Both the position numbers and the translations under genes were made by a program. Positions 7,642 through 16,441 of a DNA stretch of 64,000 nt are shown in pieces. This DNA comes from CAVTOA01 sp963736285. GTDB taxonomy: Bacteria; Actinomycetota; Actinomycetes; Mycobacteriales; QHCE01. How positions within the stretch are numbered: the stretch's first letter is position 1; every line of letters begins with the position of its first letter. The stretch lies in contig CAVTOA010000003.1 in assembly GCA_963736285.1 (NCBI GenBank), forward strand, positions 1,116,001 through 1,180,000, in the 5' to 3' direction. The notes beneath the pieces are model-generated. The model had not been told where the DNA came from and made no database searches. It was given only the letters and a program-made list of their open reading frames with translations.

Positions 7642-10203
7642 GTGGCAGAAACGAATACGCCGGACCGTTTGGTTTCTGAGCAGACAGCTCGACGGCTTGT
7701 TTACGGGATGGCAGTTTTATCGTACGTCGTTGCTGCGGTTCTTTACTACGAGACGTTCGATTTAGATAAGCTGATTCATGTACCGTGGGCAATTTTTGCT
7801 ACCACAGTAGTTCTTGCATTTGTTTGCGATCAAGTTCAATTTACCGTGGTTATTCGGCGTCAAACTCTCACATCGAATCTCATTGAAATACCACTCATTT
7901 TTGCTATTTTCTTCATGTCGCCGCTCATTTTTTTGGGTATCAGACTTCTTGTTACCGTTTATGACTTTATGCGAGCTACGCCCCCTACGCCGCTGATAAA
8001 AAAAGCGATCAATGTCGGCATTAGAACAATAGAGCCAGCAGTATTTTCGTTCATTTTTTATTCGCTTCACGCAGGAGAACCCACGACTGCTCGCACGTGG
8101 ATCATTGTTCTGTTCGCCATCGTAGTGGCCAACTGTGTCGGCGCGTCGATGGTAGCCGGCGCGATCTTTTTGATTCAAGGGCCACTATCTAATTCTGTTA
8201 TGTCGCAGATCTATATGTCTGTGACATTCTCTTCATTGTTCAATACATGTATCGCATTGGTAATGCTCATAACATTGGGCGTTAATTCGCTCTCCGCAAT
8301 TTTGCTAATTATTATCGGCGCGATCATTATCGCGGGATATCGCCTATATCGAAGGGTTTCACAGCAGCACGCCACCCTCAATAAGGTGTACGAATTCACG
8401 AAGGTTATTAGTACCGCTCGACAAGACGGCAGTCTCGCGGATTCATTACTCATCCGTACCCGTGAGCTTCTCGATGCGGAGTCAGCATCGCTATGGCTGC
8501 CGGCACAAGGTCGTCATCCTGAGTTGCTATTGATCGCCCGAGAAGACTCACCCGGCGTCGTGGACGACCCACATGGTGAACAAGATCCACTGCGACGTCA
8601 TGTAATAAGCACTGGGCAGACTCTTGCCGTAAGCGCTCAGAAGCAGCAGCGAAATGACACTCTTCAGCAGTTGCTCGTGAAGCGAGGTGACAAAGACGCC
8701 ATCATCGTGCCGCTGCGTTCGGGAGGCGCTGTTGTCGGTTGTCTCGAAGTTGCGAATCGACTGGGTGGGCTCTCCGCATTTGGTAGCGAAGAAGTCCAAC
8801 TCCTCGAGACTCTCGCGGCGCACGCCGCGGTCGCGGTAGAAAATTCGCGCCTGGTAGACCGCCTCAGCCATGACGCCTACCACGATGCCTTGACCGGTCT
8901 TCCCAACCGGCGACGTCTTGCTTCCTCGCTAGAAGCGGCAATCGCGGTCCCTCCTGCCCCCGGCGAAGTCGTCGCGGTGATGCAGTTCGATGTCGATTCA
9001 CTGCGGGATGTGAACGAAACGCTCGGGCATGAGGCAGGGGATCGTTTGCTCATCGAGGTGGGGCGTCGCCTGCAGAACGAGGCGCCAGATGGCGCATTGG
9101 TGGCCAGGCTTGGGGGTGACGAATTCGCGATCTTGGTGCGTACGCAAGATGGAGACTCTGCCCAGGCACAGGCCCTCACGCTTCAGTACGCCCTGGTGGA
9201 ACCGTTGCGGCTAGACCAGCTGACATTGGACGTCGGGGCGGCAGTAGGAATCGCCATCTGCCCAGACCATGGCGCTGACGCCGTCACGCTCATGCAGCGC
9301 GCAGACGTGGCAACGTACACGGCCAAACACAATCCGCGTTCTATTCAGTTGTACCGGCCCGCGATGGAGTCTCGGAGCCTGCACCGGCTCAGTCTCGTTT
9401 CCGAGCTACGGCGCGCGATTGATGACGACGCGCTCAGCGTCTACTACCAGCCCAAAGTGCTGCTCTCTGATCGAGAGTTGGTGGGCATGGAGTGTTTGGT
9501 GCGTTGGCAGCATCCTGAGCATGGTCTAGTCCCGCCTGATGACTTCATTCCTGTCGCTGAGCACACGGGCTTGGTAGGTGCGCTGACGAGGTCGGTGCTG
9601 CGCACAGCTCTGCGCCAATGCAAGATCTGGCAAGACCAGGGGCGCACACTTGGTGTTTCGGTCAACCTGTCGCCGCGTAGTTTGCACGATCCAGACTTCC
9701 CAGAGGAGCTCGATCGGATGCTGCGGGAGGTGGGCTTGCCGCCTCAGCAGCTAACGCTGGAGATCACTGAAAACGCCATGGTCGGCGATGCGGACCGTCC
9801 GTTGCCCACGTTGCACAAGTTGTTCACCCTCGGCGTCCGACTTTCGGTGGACGATTTTGGCACCGGCTATTCTTCGCTTTCCTATCTGCGGCGCCTGCCG
9901 GTGCATGAGGTCAAAATCGACAAGTCGTTCGTTCTGGGCATGGCCACTGACTCCGGCGATTTGGGCATTGTGCGAGCGATTGTCGACCTGGGTAGACATC
10001 TGGGGATGAGCGTGGTCGCAGAGGGGGTCGAGAGCGAAATGACGCTGACGCTGCTGGAAGAGATGGGTTGCGACGTTGCCCAAGGCTTCTTGTTCTCCCG
10101 GCCTCTTCCATGGGAGCGGATCGAGGCGTGGATGCAAGCGCGTACCGAAGCGGCCGGACTAAGTGGGGATGGTCCTCCGCGCCTGCGAGTGTTGTCGTCA
10201 TAG
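7642..10203 (+). CDS. Membrane-bound GAF-GGDEF-EAL cyclic di-GMP protein
   Basis: The protein has 853 residues from the GTG at 7642, chosen because GGGAG lies seven bases upstream and because the in-frame ATG at 7561 would put a perfect hairpin inside the gene. Six or seven membrane helices fill about the first 225 residues, followed by a GAF-like domain (about 240-400), a diguanylate cyclase domain with intact Gly-Gly-Asp-Glu-Phe at 491-495, and an EAL phosphodiesterase domain. The signature triplet of the last is Glu-Cys-Leu at 617-619; the Asn, Glu-x-x-Glu, Asp-Asp-Phe-Gly-Thr-Gly (737-742), Lys and later Glu metal or catalytic positions are present. It may therefore both make and degrade c-di-GMP. 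The input signal is unknown. Confidence 0.92.
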   Translation: MAETNTPDRLVSEQTARRLVYGMAVLSYVVAAVLYYETFDLDKLIHVPWAIFATTVVLAFVCDQVQFTVVIRRQTLTSNLIEIPLIFAIFFMSPLIFLGIRLLVTVYDFMRATPPTPLIKKAINVGIRTIEPAVFSFIFYSLHAGEPTTARTWIIVLFAIVVANCVGASMVAGAIFLIQGPLSNSVMSQIYMSVTFSSLFNTCIALVMLITLGVNSLSAILLIIIGAIIIAGYRLYRRVSQQHATLNKVYEFTKVISTARQDGSLADSLLIRTRELLDAESASLWLPAQGRHPELLLIAREDSPGVVDDPHGEQDPLRRHVISTGQTLAVSAQKQQRNDTLQQLLVKRGDKDAIIVPLRSGGAVVGCLEVANRLGGLSAFGSEEVQLLETLAAHAAVAVENSRLVDRLSHDAYHDALTGLPNRRRLASSLEAAIAVPPAPGEVVAVMQFDVDSLRDVNETLGHEAGDRLLIEVGRRLQNEAPDGALVARLGGDEFAILVRTQDGDSAQAQALTLQYALVEPLRLDQLTLDVGAAVGIAICPDHGADAVTLMQRADVATYTAKHNPRSIQLYRPAMESRSLHRLSLVSELRRAIDDDALSVYYQPKVLLSDRELVGMECLVRWQHPEHGLVPPDDFIPVAEHTGLVGALTRSVLRTALRQCKIWQDQGRTLGVSVNLSPRSLHDPDFPEELDRMLREVGLPPQQLTLEITENAMVGDADRPLPTLHKLFTLGVRLSVDDFGTGYSSLSYLRRLPVHEVKIDKSFVLGMATDSGDLGIVRAIVDLGRHLGMSVVAEGVESEMTLTLLEEMGCDVAQGFLFSRPLPWERIEAWMQARTEAAGLSGDGPPRLRVLSS

Positions 10204-10303
10204 GCTGGTGCTGCTCGGCTTCTCCTCTTTTGGGCGCGAGGCGCGGGCTATGGGGTGCGATTCGAGTACTAGATCTCGTCCGTGTAGCCTGTTCTTCGCC
10301 TAG

Positions 10304-10376
10304 GCCCCTTTAGCTCAGTCGGCAGAGCGTCTCCATGGTAAGGAGAAGGTCTACGGTTCGATTCCGTAAAGGGGCT
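10304..10376 (+). tRNA. tRNA-Thr (GGT)
   Basis: A full cloverleaf folds: acceptor GCCCCTT/AAGGGGC, D stem GCTC/GAGC, anticodon stem TCTCC/GGAGA with loop ATGGTAA (anticodon GGT), and T stem TACGG/CCGTA with loop TTCGATT. CCA is not encoded. Confidence 0.95.
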
Positions 10377-10412
10377 CTGAACATCTGACGATCAATCTTC
10401 ATTGATTGTCGC

Positions 10413-10486
10413 GGCGGTGTAGCTCAGCCAGGCAGAGCAAGCGGCTCATAATCGCTGTGTCGCCGGTTCAAATCCGGCCACCGCTA
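10413..10486 (+). tRNA. tRNA-Met (CAT)
   Basis: The cloverleaf has acceptor GGCGGTG/CACCGCT (first pair G-T), D stem GCTC/GAGC, anticodon stem AGCGG/TCGCT with loop CTCATAA (anticodon CAT), and T stem GCCGG/CCGGC. It lacks the three G-C pairs of an initiator anticodon stem, so it is the elongator type or a lysidine-modified tRNA-Ile. It lies 36 bases after tRNA-Thr and just upstream of rpmG, a common actinobacterial arrangement. Confidence 0.92.
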
Positions 10487-10624
10487 CGTTCGGCTGGCAG
10501 TGCTGCCCGCTTTTTACTATCGGCTCGCAGCGCCGTACAGTTGGTCCGATAGTCGAACTCGACGCGAACAGAACGCTGTTAGGTCTGATCAAGACAGCCA
10601 GAAAGATACGAGAAAGGCACTCCC

Positions 10625-10789
10625 GTGGCCGCCACTGACGTCCGTCCTAAAATCACGATGGCTTGCGTAGAGTGCAAGGAACGTAACTACATCACCCGCA
10701 AGAACCGTCGTAACGATCCCGACCGGCTAGAGCTGAAGAAGCACTGCCCACGTTGCCGGAAGCACACGGCTCACCGCGAAACGCGCTGA
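10625..10789 (+). CDS. rpmG: 50S ribosomal protein bL33
   Basis: A 54-residue protein starts at GTG 10625, with AGAAAGG about eight bases upstream. Four cysteines in two Cys-x-x-Cys pairs (14/17 and 41/44) form the zinc ribbon, so this is the zinc-binding form. It sits between the tRNA-Thr/tRNA-Met pair and the MaoC-type dehydratase genes, the usual actinobacterial neighbourhood. bL33 binds 23S rRNA near the E site. Confidence 0.95.
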   Translation: MAATDVRPKITMACVECKERNYITRKNRRNDPDRLELKKHCPRCRKHTAHRETR

Positions 10790-10790
10790 T

Positions 10791-11258
10791 ATGCCAGGTG
10801 CGAGCAGCCTGGCTGAGTTGTCAGCGGTGTTGCCCGGCCGCGGTTACCTTCTTGCCGAGCCATATCTTGTGGAGCGAGAGAAGATCCGCGAGTTCGCAGC
10901 CGCTATTGGCGATGACGCTCCCTACTATCGCAACGTTTTAGCTGCTCGCGCTGCTGGTTACCCCGATGTGTTGGCACCGCCAACGTTTCCGATAGTGGTC
11001 ACTATGCGGGTGACGGAACAGCTGCTGTCGGATCCGGACGTGGGCATCGATGTGCGGCGGTTGGTTCACGCCGATCAACGGTTCGAGTTTGGACGTCCTG
11101 TCCATGCCGGCGACGTTCTTTCGTGCACACTAGAGGTCACCCAGGTGCGTTCCATCGCGGGCAATGCTCTTGTCTCCACTCAGGCTCGAGTGGTTTGCTC
11201 AGAGGGTTCACCGGTGGCGACGGCTGAGTCCACGTTGTTGGTGCGGAGCGAACTATGA
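10791..11258 (+). CDS. hadA: MaoC N-terminal domain dehydratase, HadA-like
   Basis: The protein has 155 residues with a hot-dog fold resembling the HadA subunit of mycobacterial (3R)-hydroxyacyl-ACP dehydratase. Seen are the Ile-Arg-Glu-Phe-Ala-x-Ala-Ile-Gly segment near the start, the Ala-Pro-Pro-Thr-Phe-Pro stretch in the middle and His-Ala-Asp-Gln-Arg-Phe-Glu-Phe later. The catalytic Asp/His hydratase motif is absent, as expected for the non-catalytic partner of HadB. It begins two bases after rpmG and its end overlaps the hadB start by four bases. The subunit role is inferred from the family; whether the host makes mycolic acids cannot be told. Confidence 0.8.
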   Translation: MPGASSLAELSAVLPGRGYLLAEPYLVEREKIREFAAAIGDDAPYYRNVLAARAAGYPDVLAPPTFPIVVTMRVTEQLLSDPDVGIDVRRLVHADQRFEFGRPVHAGDVLSCTLEVTQVRSIAGNALVSTQARVVCSEGSPVATAESTLLVRSEL

Positions 11259-11707
11259 CCGAAACCGAGGTGGCTGATGGCCACAAGCTCACGAAGGACG
11301 ACTGGACTGTAGGCAAGGCATTGCCGGTGCAGCGGTTCACCATTCGTCGCGAAGACTTGGTCCGGTACGCGGGCGCTTCTGGCGATTTCAACCCGATTCA
11401 TTGGAACGACCGCATCGCGCAAGAAATGGGACTGCCTGGTGTGATCGCCCACGGCATGTACACGATGGCACTTGCCAGTCGGGCGCTCGTGCGCTGGCTC
11501 GGTGGCCCGGCTTCACTCATGGAGTTTGGCGTGCGGTTCGCAAAACCGATTGTTGTTCCCGACAACGAAGAGGGAATAGTGGTCGACGTGGGTGCCGTCG
11601 TGCGCGAGGAGCTTGGCGAGGGTCGCATTCGGCTCGACCTCACGGTGACCTGCGACGGAGCAAAAGTCCTCAGCCAGGCCCGTGCGGTGATAAAATCCTC
11701 ATCCTAA
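11255..11707 (+). CDS. hadB: MaoC-type (3R)-hydroxyacyl-ACP dehydratase, HadB-like
   Basis: The protein has 150 residues with the hydratase-2 motif intact: Tyr-Ala-Gly-Ala-Ser-Gly-Asp-Phe-Asn-Pro-Ile-His at about 38-49, followed by Gly-Val-Ile-Ala-His-Gly-Met-Tyr-Thr-Met. Asp44 and His49 are the expected catalytic pair. With HadA it would dehydrate 3-hydroxyacyl-ACP in a type II fatty acid elongation cycle. The ATG overlaps the hadA stop (ATGA), so the subunits are coupled. It ends convergently with the glycosyltransferase gene. Confidence 0.85.
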   Translation: MTETEVADGHKLTKDDWTVGKALPVQRFTIRREDLVRYAGASGDFNPIHWNDRIAQEMGLPGVIAHGMYTMALASRALVRWLGGPASLMEFGVRFAKPIVVPDNEEGIVVDVGAVVREELGEGRIRLDLTVTCDGAKVLSQARAVIKSSS

Positions 11708-11738
11708 GCTCGGGTTAACTCGGGTTGACTTGTGTCGC

Positions 11739-11761
11739 GCTCGCCCAATGTTACGGCGAGC
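11739..11761. terminator. Hairpin between convergent hadB and glycosyltransferase genes
   Basis: GCTCGCC at 11739-11745 pairs with GGCGAGC at 11755-11761 around a nine-base loop. It lies just past hadB and overlaps the last codons of the minus-strand gene. It could act in both directions, but no long U-run follows on either side. Confidence 0.4.
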
Positions 11762-12989
11762 CAGTCCAGACCGTTATTGCGTATGCGCCAAACCAGAGTC
11801 CGATGATGGCGAACCCTCCCATCGCGATGAGCGCGGAGCTCAATCGAGCTCGGGCAAGCACTGCTCCTATTGGAATGAGCGCCACAAGCGCCGGCAACAA
11901 CAAGCGTGGTTTAACGTGCGGATAGTCGGTCGCAGACATCAGCACGATGAGGGCAACGCACAGACTTGACGCGACAAAGGGAAACCAGACTCGCTCGCTT
12001 ATCGCGATCCCCATCCCAACAATGACGCCGATCGTGAGTACACAGGTTGCTACCTCGAAGAAGCTGGTGGTGCGACTCATGATGCTGTGGAGAGTTTTGA
12101 GGGTGCCGATTCCTCCATCGAATTGGCTGCCCCAGCCGGGTGCGTTCTGTACGAGGAACCACCCATTCCATGTTCCCACTCGCTGTCCGATGTAGACAAT
12201 AAACAGGGGTGTGCTCAACGCGCCCAGGAAAATGCCCAGTAGCGCTTTCCACCAAGGAGTATTTCGTGGCAATACCGCCTCGTGGCTACCCGAGTGCTCG
12301 CTAGACACTAATTCTGTACGGCGACGACACCACCAGACCCATAGCAGTGTGAGGACCATGGCAGCGGCGACAGCCGCACCGGTAGGGCGCGTCAGTCCGG
12401 CAAGAAAGCCCCAAGCGCCAGCCCATACCCACGAGCCACGATAAAGGGCCAGGAGAGCCGCACTCACAAAGGCGATCATGAGGGACTCGGTGTACGCCAT
12501 GGAAAAGACGATGGACAGTGGCTGTGTGAAAATCAACGCAACAGCGAAACCCGCTATTCGGGGGGAGTAGAGGTCGGTTACTAGCTTGTATATGCAGACC
12601 GCTGCCACGGCACCGGCCAGATAAGAAATAGACAGAGCGGCAACATTCTCAGAGACGCTTGGGACAGTGTCTAGCGCCCGTATTAGTGCGGGATACAGAG
12701 GAAAAAATGCGTGCTGGCTGCCCTGGGTGACCCCTTGAGTGTCTACAGTGAGGTGGTCGGGGTATCCAGTCCGAGCCGTGAGCAGGTACCACTGGCCGTC
12801 CCACGAGGTGAGCCGTCCCATGAGTCTGGCGCCCGTGTCGGGCAGCATCGTCCATAAGACCGCTATTTGTGCGACTCGAGACGCAAGGTAAATGCCTAGC
12901 GGAATGAGCAAAGCCGCCATCATGGTGCGGTGGCGGCTTTGCTGGCCTACCCGGGTTGGCTCTAGTGCCAAGTCGTCTCGTTGGAGCAC
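11751..12989 (-). CDS. Multi-pass membrane mannosyltransferase-like protein
   Basis: The protein has about 410 residues and about ten membrane helices. It resembles the actinobacterial PIG-V/GT-C type mannosyltransferases, which transfer mannose from polyprenyl-phosphate donors outside the membrane. The early loop has Ser-Trp-Asp-Gly-Gln-Trp-Tyr, the acidic GT-C motif, and then Phe-Phe-Pro-Leu-Tyr-Pro. The reading frame stays open upstream to 13109 but would overlap aspC, so GTG 12989 or ATG 12923/12920 is more likely. A perfect inverted repeat covers the latter ATGs. The substrate is not known. Confidence 0.75.
   Translation of the reverse strand: MLQRDDLALEPTRVGQQSRHRTMMAALLIPLGIYLASRVAQIAVLWTMLPDTGARLMGRLTSWDGQWYLLTARTGYPDHLTVDTQGVTQGSQHAFFPLYPALIRALDTVPSVSENVAALSISYLAGAVAAVCIYKLVTDLYSPRIAGFAVALIFTQPLSIVFSMAYTESLMIAFVSAALLALYRGSWVWAGAWGFLAGLTRPTGAAVAAAMVLTLLWVWWCRRRTELVSSEHSGSHEAVLPRNTPWWKALLGIFLGALSTPLFIVYIGQRVGTWNGWFLVQNAPGWGSQFDGGIGTLKTLHSIMSRTTSFFEVATCVLTIGVIVGMGIAISERVWFPFVASSLCVALIVLMSATDYPHVKPRLLLPALVALIPIGAVLARARLSSALIAMGGFAIIGLWFGAYAITVWTGSP
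12907..12943 (-). repeat. Perfect 13-bp inverted repeat at the glycosyltransferase start
   Basis: AGCAAAGCCGCCA (12907-12919) and TGGCGGCTTTGCT (12931-12943) are exact inverted arms around an 11-base loop. On the minus strand the structure encloses the candidate ATG codons at 12923 and 12920, so the mRNA could hide or present the start. There is no U-run. Confidence 0.6.
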
Positions 12990-12999
12990 TCTCGGGAGC

Positions 13000-14243
13000 T
13001 TAGCCAAGTAGGTGCTGCAACCGCTTGACGCCCTCAACAAGTTCGTCATCCGCGAGCGCATAGGACAATCGCAAATATCCAGGTGTGCCAAAGGCTTCGC
13101 CGGGAACAACCGCTACTTCGGCGGCTTCCAGGATGACCTCGGCCAAGGTGGTAGAGCTGTCGATCTTGTGGCCGCCTATTTCGCGTCCCAATAGTCGTTT
13201 GACCGAGGGGAAAACGTAGAAGGCACCTAGCGGTTCGGGGCAAATCAAGCCGTCGATCTCGCGCAACATGCTCACGATGGCCCGGCGACGCTCGTCAAAG
13301 GCCTCCCGCATGCGATGGGCAGCGGTCAAATCGCCCGAGAGGGCGGCAATAGCCGCGACCTGCGCGACATTGCACACATTCGAGCACGCATGTGACTGGT
13401 AGTTGGTGGCCGCTTTGACGACATCGGTTGGTCCTGCTAGCCAGCCCACTCGCCAGCCCGTCATGGCGTATGTTTTGGCTACGCCGTTTACCACGATGGT
13501 TTGGTCGGCCAGCGCGGGGACCGCGCCAACAACGAGGATGACTCGGTGCCGTCGTAGACAAGGTGTTCATAGATTTCATCGGTGATTATCCACACGCCGT
13601 GCTCGAGCGCCCACTGTCCAATCGCGACTAGCTGGTCGCGGGAGTACATCGCGCCGGTGGGGTTGCTTGGCGAGCATAAGACAGCGCTTTCGTGTGAGAG
13701 GTTCTCGCCGACTCAAGCTGATCCACAGTGACGAGGTAGTTCTGGGTTTCGTCGGCGATCACTTCAACAGGAACACCCGCCCGCTAGTCGGATGGCCTCC
13801 GGGTAGGTCGTCCAATACGGAGCGGGGAGGAATACCTCGTCGGCGTCGTCGACGATCGCGGCGACTGCCTCAAAGACGGCTTGCTTGCCGCCATTGGTGA
13901 CCAGAATCTGGTTCGGGCTGATGGCGACACCGGATCACGCAGGGTTTTAGCTGCGATTGCTTCTCGTAGCGCTGGGTGTCCAGCCTGTGGGGGAGTAGCG
14001 GTGGAGGCTTGGCTTGCGTGCGGCCTCGATCGCGGCTTCGACGATGTAATCCGGCGTGGGGAAGTCAGGCTCGCCAGCACCAAAACCAATGACGGGTCGG
14101 CCGGCTGCTTTGAGTGCTTTTGCTTTCGCATCGACCGCCAAGAGTGGCGGACTCTGCGATGTGGGCAATGCGGCTCGCTAAGCGGGGTGGCGGGGAGGCC
14201 TCAGTGTAGATGGAGGGCTAGCGTTGTCGGATGCAGGTGTCAT
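13000..14243 (-). CDS. aspC: Aspartate aminotransferase, frame broken in this sequence
   Basis: Class I PLP aminotransferase sequence is readable across the whole interval but in several frames. The N-terminal part (14168-13990) has Gly-Phe-Gly-Ala-Gly-Glu-Pro-Asp-Phe-Pro-Thr-Pro; the next piece has Gly-His-Pro-Ala-Leu-Arg-Glu-Ala-Ile. The long C-terminal frame (13494-13000) carries the PLP lysine in Ala-Lys-Thr-Tyr-Ala-Met-Thr-Gly-Trp-Arg and ends normally. At least four frameshifts are needed. The probable start is ATG 14243. The location upstream of tRNA-Trp-secE is the usual actinobacterial one. Because adjacent essential genes show the same damage, I favour sequence error over a true pseudogene. 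The enzyme interconverts aspartate/oxaloacetate and glutamate/2-oxoglutarate. Confidence 0.8.
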
Positions 14244-14295
14244 GTGATCAGGCAATGTGCGGCAAGGCCGAGCGCGTGCTGAAGCGAGCCCGGGA

Positions 14296-14326
14296 TTGGG
14301 GTGCGCGTCGTTCGACCCCGTACACT
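14296..14326 (+). promoter_or_regulatory. Candidate promoter upstream of tRNA-Trp-secE
   Basis: TACACT at 14321-14326 fits a -10 box and TTGGGG at 14296-14301 is a weak -35 at 19-base spacing. The run TCGACCCCGTACACT closely matches TCGACCCCGTAGACT upstream of rplJ, which supports both as housekeeping promoters. Confidence 0.35.
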
Positions 14327-14424
14327 AGCTGCCAGCTATGGCGTAAGTTGCAGTTACGTCATGCCAAGCGGGTTGCCTGGGTCGCCAGCGTCGTTCAAAG
14401 GGCGGGGCCGGCACATGTGGCTAA

Positions 14425-14498
<74 letters not shown>

Positions 14499-14591
14499 CG
14501 TACGGGCTAGCGTCCAGGTAAGACTTGCAGAAGGGTTGTAGGCCAGTGGCGAGACAGGGATGACTAACTACAGGGTGAGATTCGGTGACAT

Positions 14592-14975
14592 GTGCCGGAC
14601 GCCGCCGCTGATGAAGCAGCCGACTTGTTGAGTAACGCTCCCGCCGACGAAGACTCTCGCGGATGCAAAGACGAATCCACCGCAAGGAGAGCGATGAAGG
14701 GCAGAAATAGGAGCAGCAAAACTCCAGAAAAAAGAACAGAAAAAACGGCGACAAAAATCCCATAGCCCTTGCGATCCTGTCGGTTTATACGCGAAATCAT
14801 TGCCGAACTTCGCAAGGTCATCTGGCCCACTCGCAAAGAGTTCGTGACCTTCTCTGCCGTGGTGATCGTCTTTCTCGCAGCGATGGTGGCGATTATCGGC
14901 GCCCTAGACTACGGCCTTGCGAAAGCTGTGTTTTCCGTCTTCGCCGGCTCTAGGTCCCCATATCGTAGAGAATGA
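14592..14975 (+). CDS. secE: Preprotein translocase subunit SecE, frameshifted in this sequence
   Basis: The C-terminal 60 residues (frame from about 14780) show the invariant SecE pattern Arg-Glu-Ile-Ile-Ala-Glu-Leu-Arg-Lys-Val-Ile-Trp-Pro-Thr-Arg-Lys-Glu, followed by one membrane helix. An acidic then Lys/Arg-rich N-terminal extension typical of actinobacteria reads from GTG 14592 but in another frame, ending at a TAG near 14765. The two halves join with one indel around 14755-14785. SecE clamps SecY in the SecYEG channel and is essential, so an uncorrected frameshift is biologically implausible. It lies between tRNA-Trp and nusG. Confidence 0.85.
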
Positions 14976-15126
14976 TGTGAAATGTTTCACCTAGGCTGCA
15001 GGAGCTGCCGTGCATCTCGTAATTGGTACACAAGGTGACGGGAAACCGGCAGAAGTCAATTTCACAACAGCCTCTACGAGACTCACCTCGACGAAAGTGA
15101 ACCATCGCGGGCGCGCAAATCGATCG

Positions 15127-15866
15127 ATGCCAGTGATGCAGGAGACTGTCGAGAACTCTCCGACGCCTGATGCCGAAGCCGCGCCGTCGAGGCAGCGGAC
15201 GGCAGTCCGAGCCTAAAGATGAATCGGAGGGGTAAGCCAGGCCGATGACGCAGAGGCGGCTGACCGACGAGGTCACAGACGAGCTGAGGTCGACCCCGTG
15301 GCCGAGCTCCGTGAGGCGTTGAAGTCGTGCGCCAGGCGACTGGTACGTCGTCCATTCCTATGCTGGCTATGAAAACAAGGTTAAAACTAACCTTGAGAGC
15401 CGTATCTCCAGTCTGGACATGGAAGATTTCATTTTCCAGATCGAGGTGCCTACCCAAGAGGTTACGGAGGTTAAAAACGGTAAACGACAGCATGTCCAGA
15501 GCAAAGTCTTTCCTGGATACATCATGGTGCGGATGGATCTACGCCAGAGTCGTGGTCGGCGGTTCGCAATACCCCTGGCGTTACCGGTTTCGTCGGCGCT
15601 ACCTCCCGCGCAGATCGCCGGCACCTTTAAGCCTCGATGAGTTCGTAAAGATCCTGTCGCCAACGGTGAAGAAAGAGACCAAGCCACAGATCAAGGTTCT
15701 CGATCTTGAGGTGGGAGACTCCGTTACCGTCACTGAGGGAGCGTTCGCCACATTCCGGCGACGATCAGTGAGATCAACCCGATGCTCAAAACTCAAGGTG
15801 TTGGTCTCGATCTTCGGGCGAGAGACCCCGGTCGAACTCAACTTTAACCAGGTGACAAAAATCTAA
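15127..15866 (+). CDS. nusG: Transcription antitermination factor NusG, frameshifted
   Basis: Pieces in three frames together give NusG. An acidic N-terminal extension starts at ATG 15127 (or 15136). The NGN domain is seen in Trp-Tyr-Val-Val-His-Ser-Tyr-Ala-Gly-Tyr-Glu-Asn-Lys-Val-Lys and in Phe-Pro-Gly-Tyr-Ile-Met-Val-Arg-Met. The KOW domain region includes Val-Gly-Asp-Ser-Val-Thr-Val-Thr-Glu-Gly-Ala-Phe-Ala. The normal end Glu-Leu-Asn-Phe-Asn-Gln-Val-Thr-Lys-Ile is present. At least four indels lie at about 15215-15330, 15345, 15540-15610 and 15760. NusG binds RNA polymerase and couples it to Rho and the ribosome. Confidence 0.88.
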
Positions 15867-15944
15867 GAAAGCGTTTGGCTAACCCGTTCCAGACGACAGT
15901 TCGGTGGACGCGCTGCGTCTGCCCCGACCACAGGAACAATTATC

Positions 15945-16371
15945 ATGGCTCCAAAGAAAAAACTCGCAGCAGTAATCAAGCTGCAAATTCCGGCCGGGTC
16001 AGGCCACGCCCGCCCCGCCTGTTGGCCCCGCGCTGGGTCAGCATGGCGTGAACATCATGGAGTTCTGCAAGGCGTACAACGCCGCGACTGAAGGTCAGCG
16101 TGGCAACATCGTGCCTGTTGAGATCTCCGTATATCGAGGATCGGTCGTTTACCTTCGTCACAAAACCCCGCCGGCCGCCAAGCTATTGCTGAAGGCCGCG
16201 GGAGTCCAGAAGGGCTCGGGTGAGCCTCACGAGAAAGGTCGCCACGATCGCTGGGACAGGTGCGTGAGATCGCCGAGACCAAGATGGCTGACCTCAACGC
16301 CAACGACCTCGACCAGGCCGAGAAAATCATCGCTGGAACCGCCGTTCGATGGGCATAACCGTCCAAGCTAA
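15945..16371 (+). CDS. rplK: 50S ribosomal protein uL11, frameshifted
   Basis: The gene starts Met-Ala-Pro-Lys-Lys-Lys-Leu-Ala-Ala-Val-Ile-Lys at ATG 15945. After a shift near 16000 the frame reads Gly-Val-Asn-Ile-Met-Glu-Phe-Cys-Lys-Ala-Tyr-Asn, then again breaks near 16130 and 16225-16260, before the expected C-terminal Met-Ala-Asp-Leu-Asn-Ala-Asn-Asp. The expected stop is not in the right frame, so the end given is the first downstream stop. uL11 is part of the GTPase-associated centre and the thiopeptide site. The gene follows nusG as in nearly all bacteria. Confidence 0.88.
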
Positions 16372-16441
16372 GGCGGCACGCTATCCCTCGTGGGAGGGCC
16401 AAGCGCTGGCCCGGAAACCACATCCATATAGGAGACAGAAT

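Noticed and set aside
13000..14243. aspC as a genuine pseudogene
   Set aside because: Its damage is the same in kind as in neighbouring genes that cannot be lost, so consensus error explains it better.
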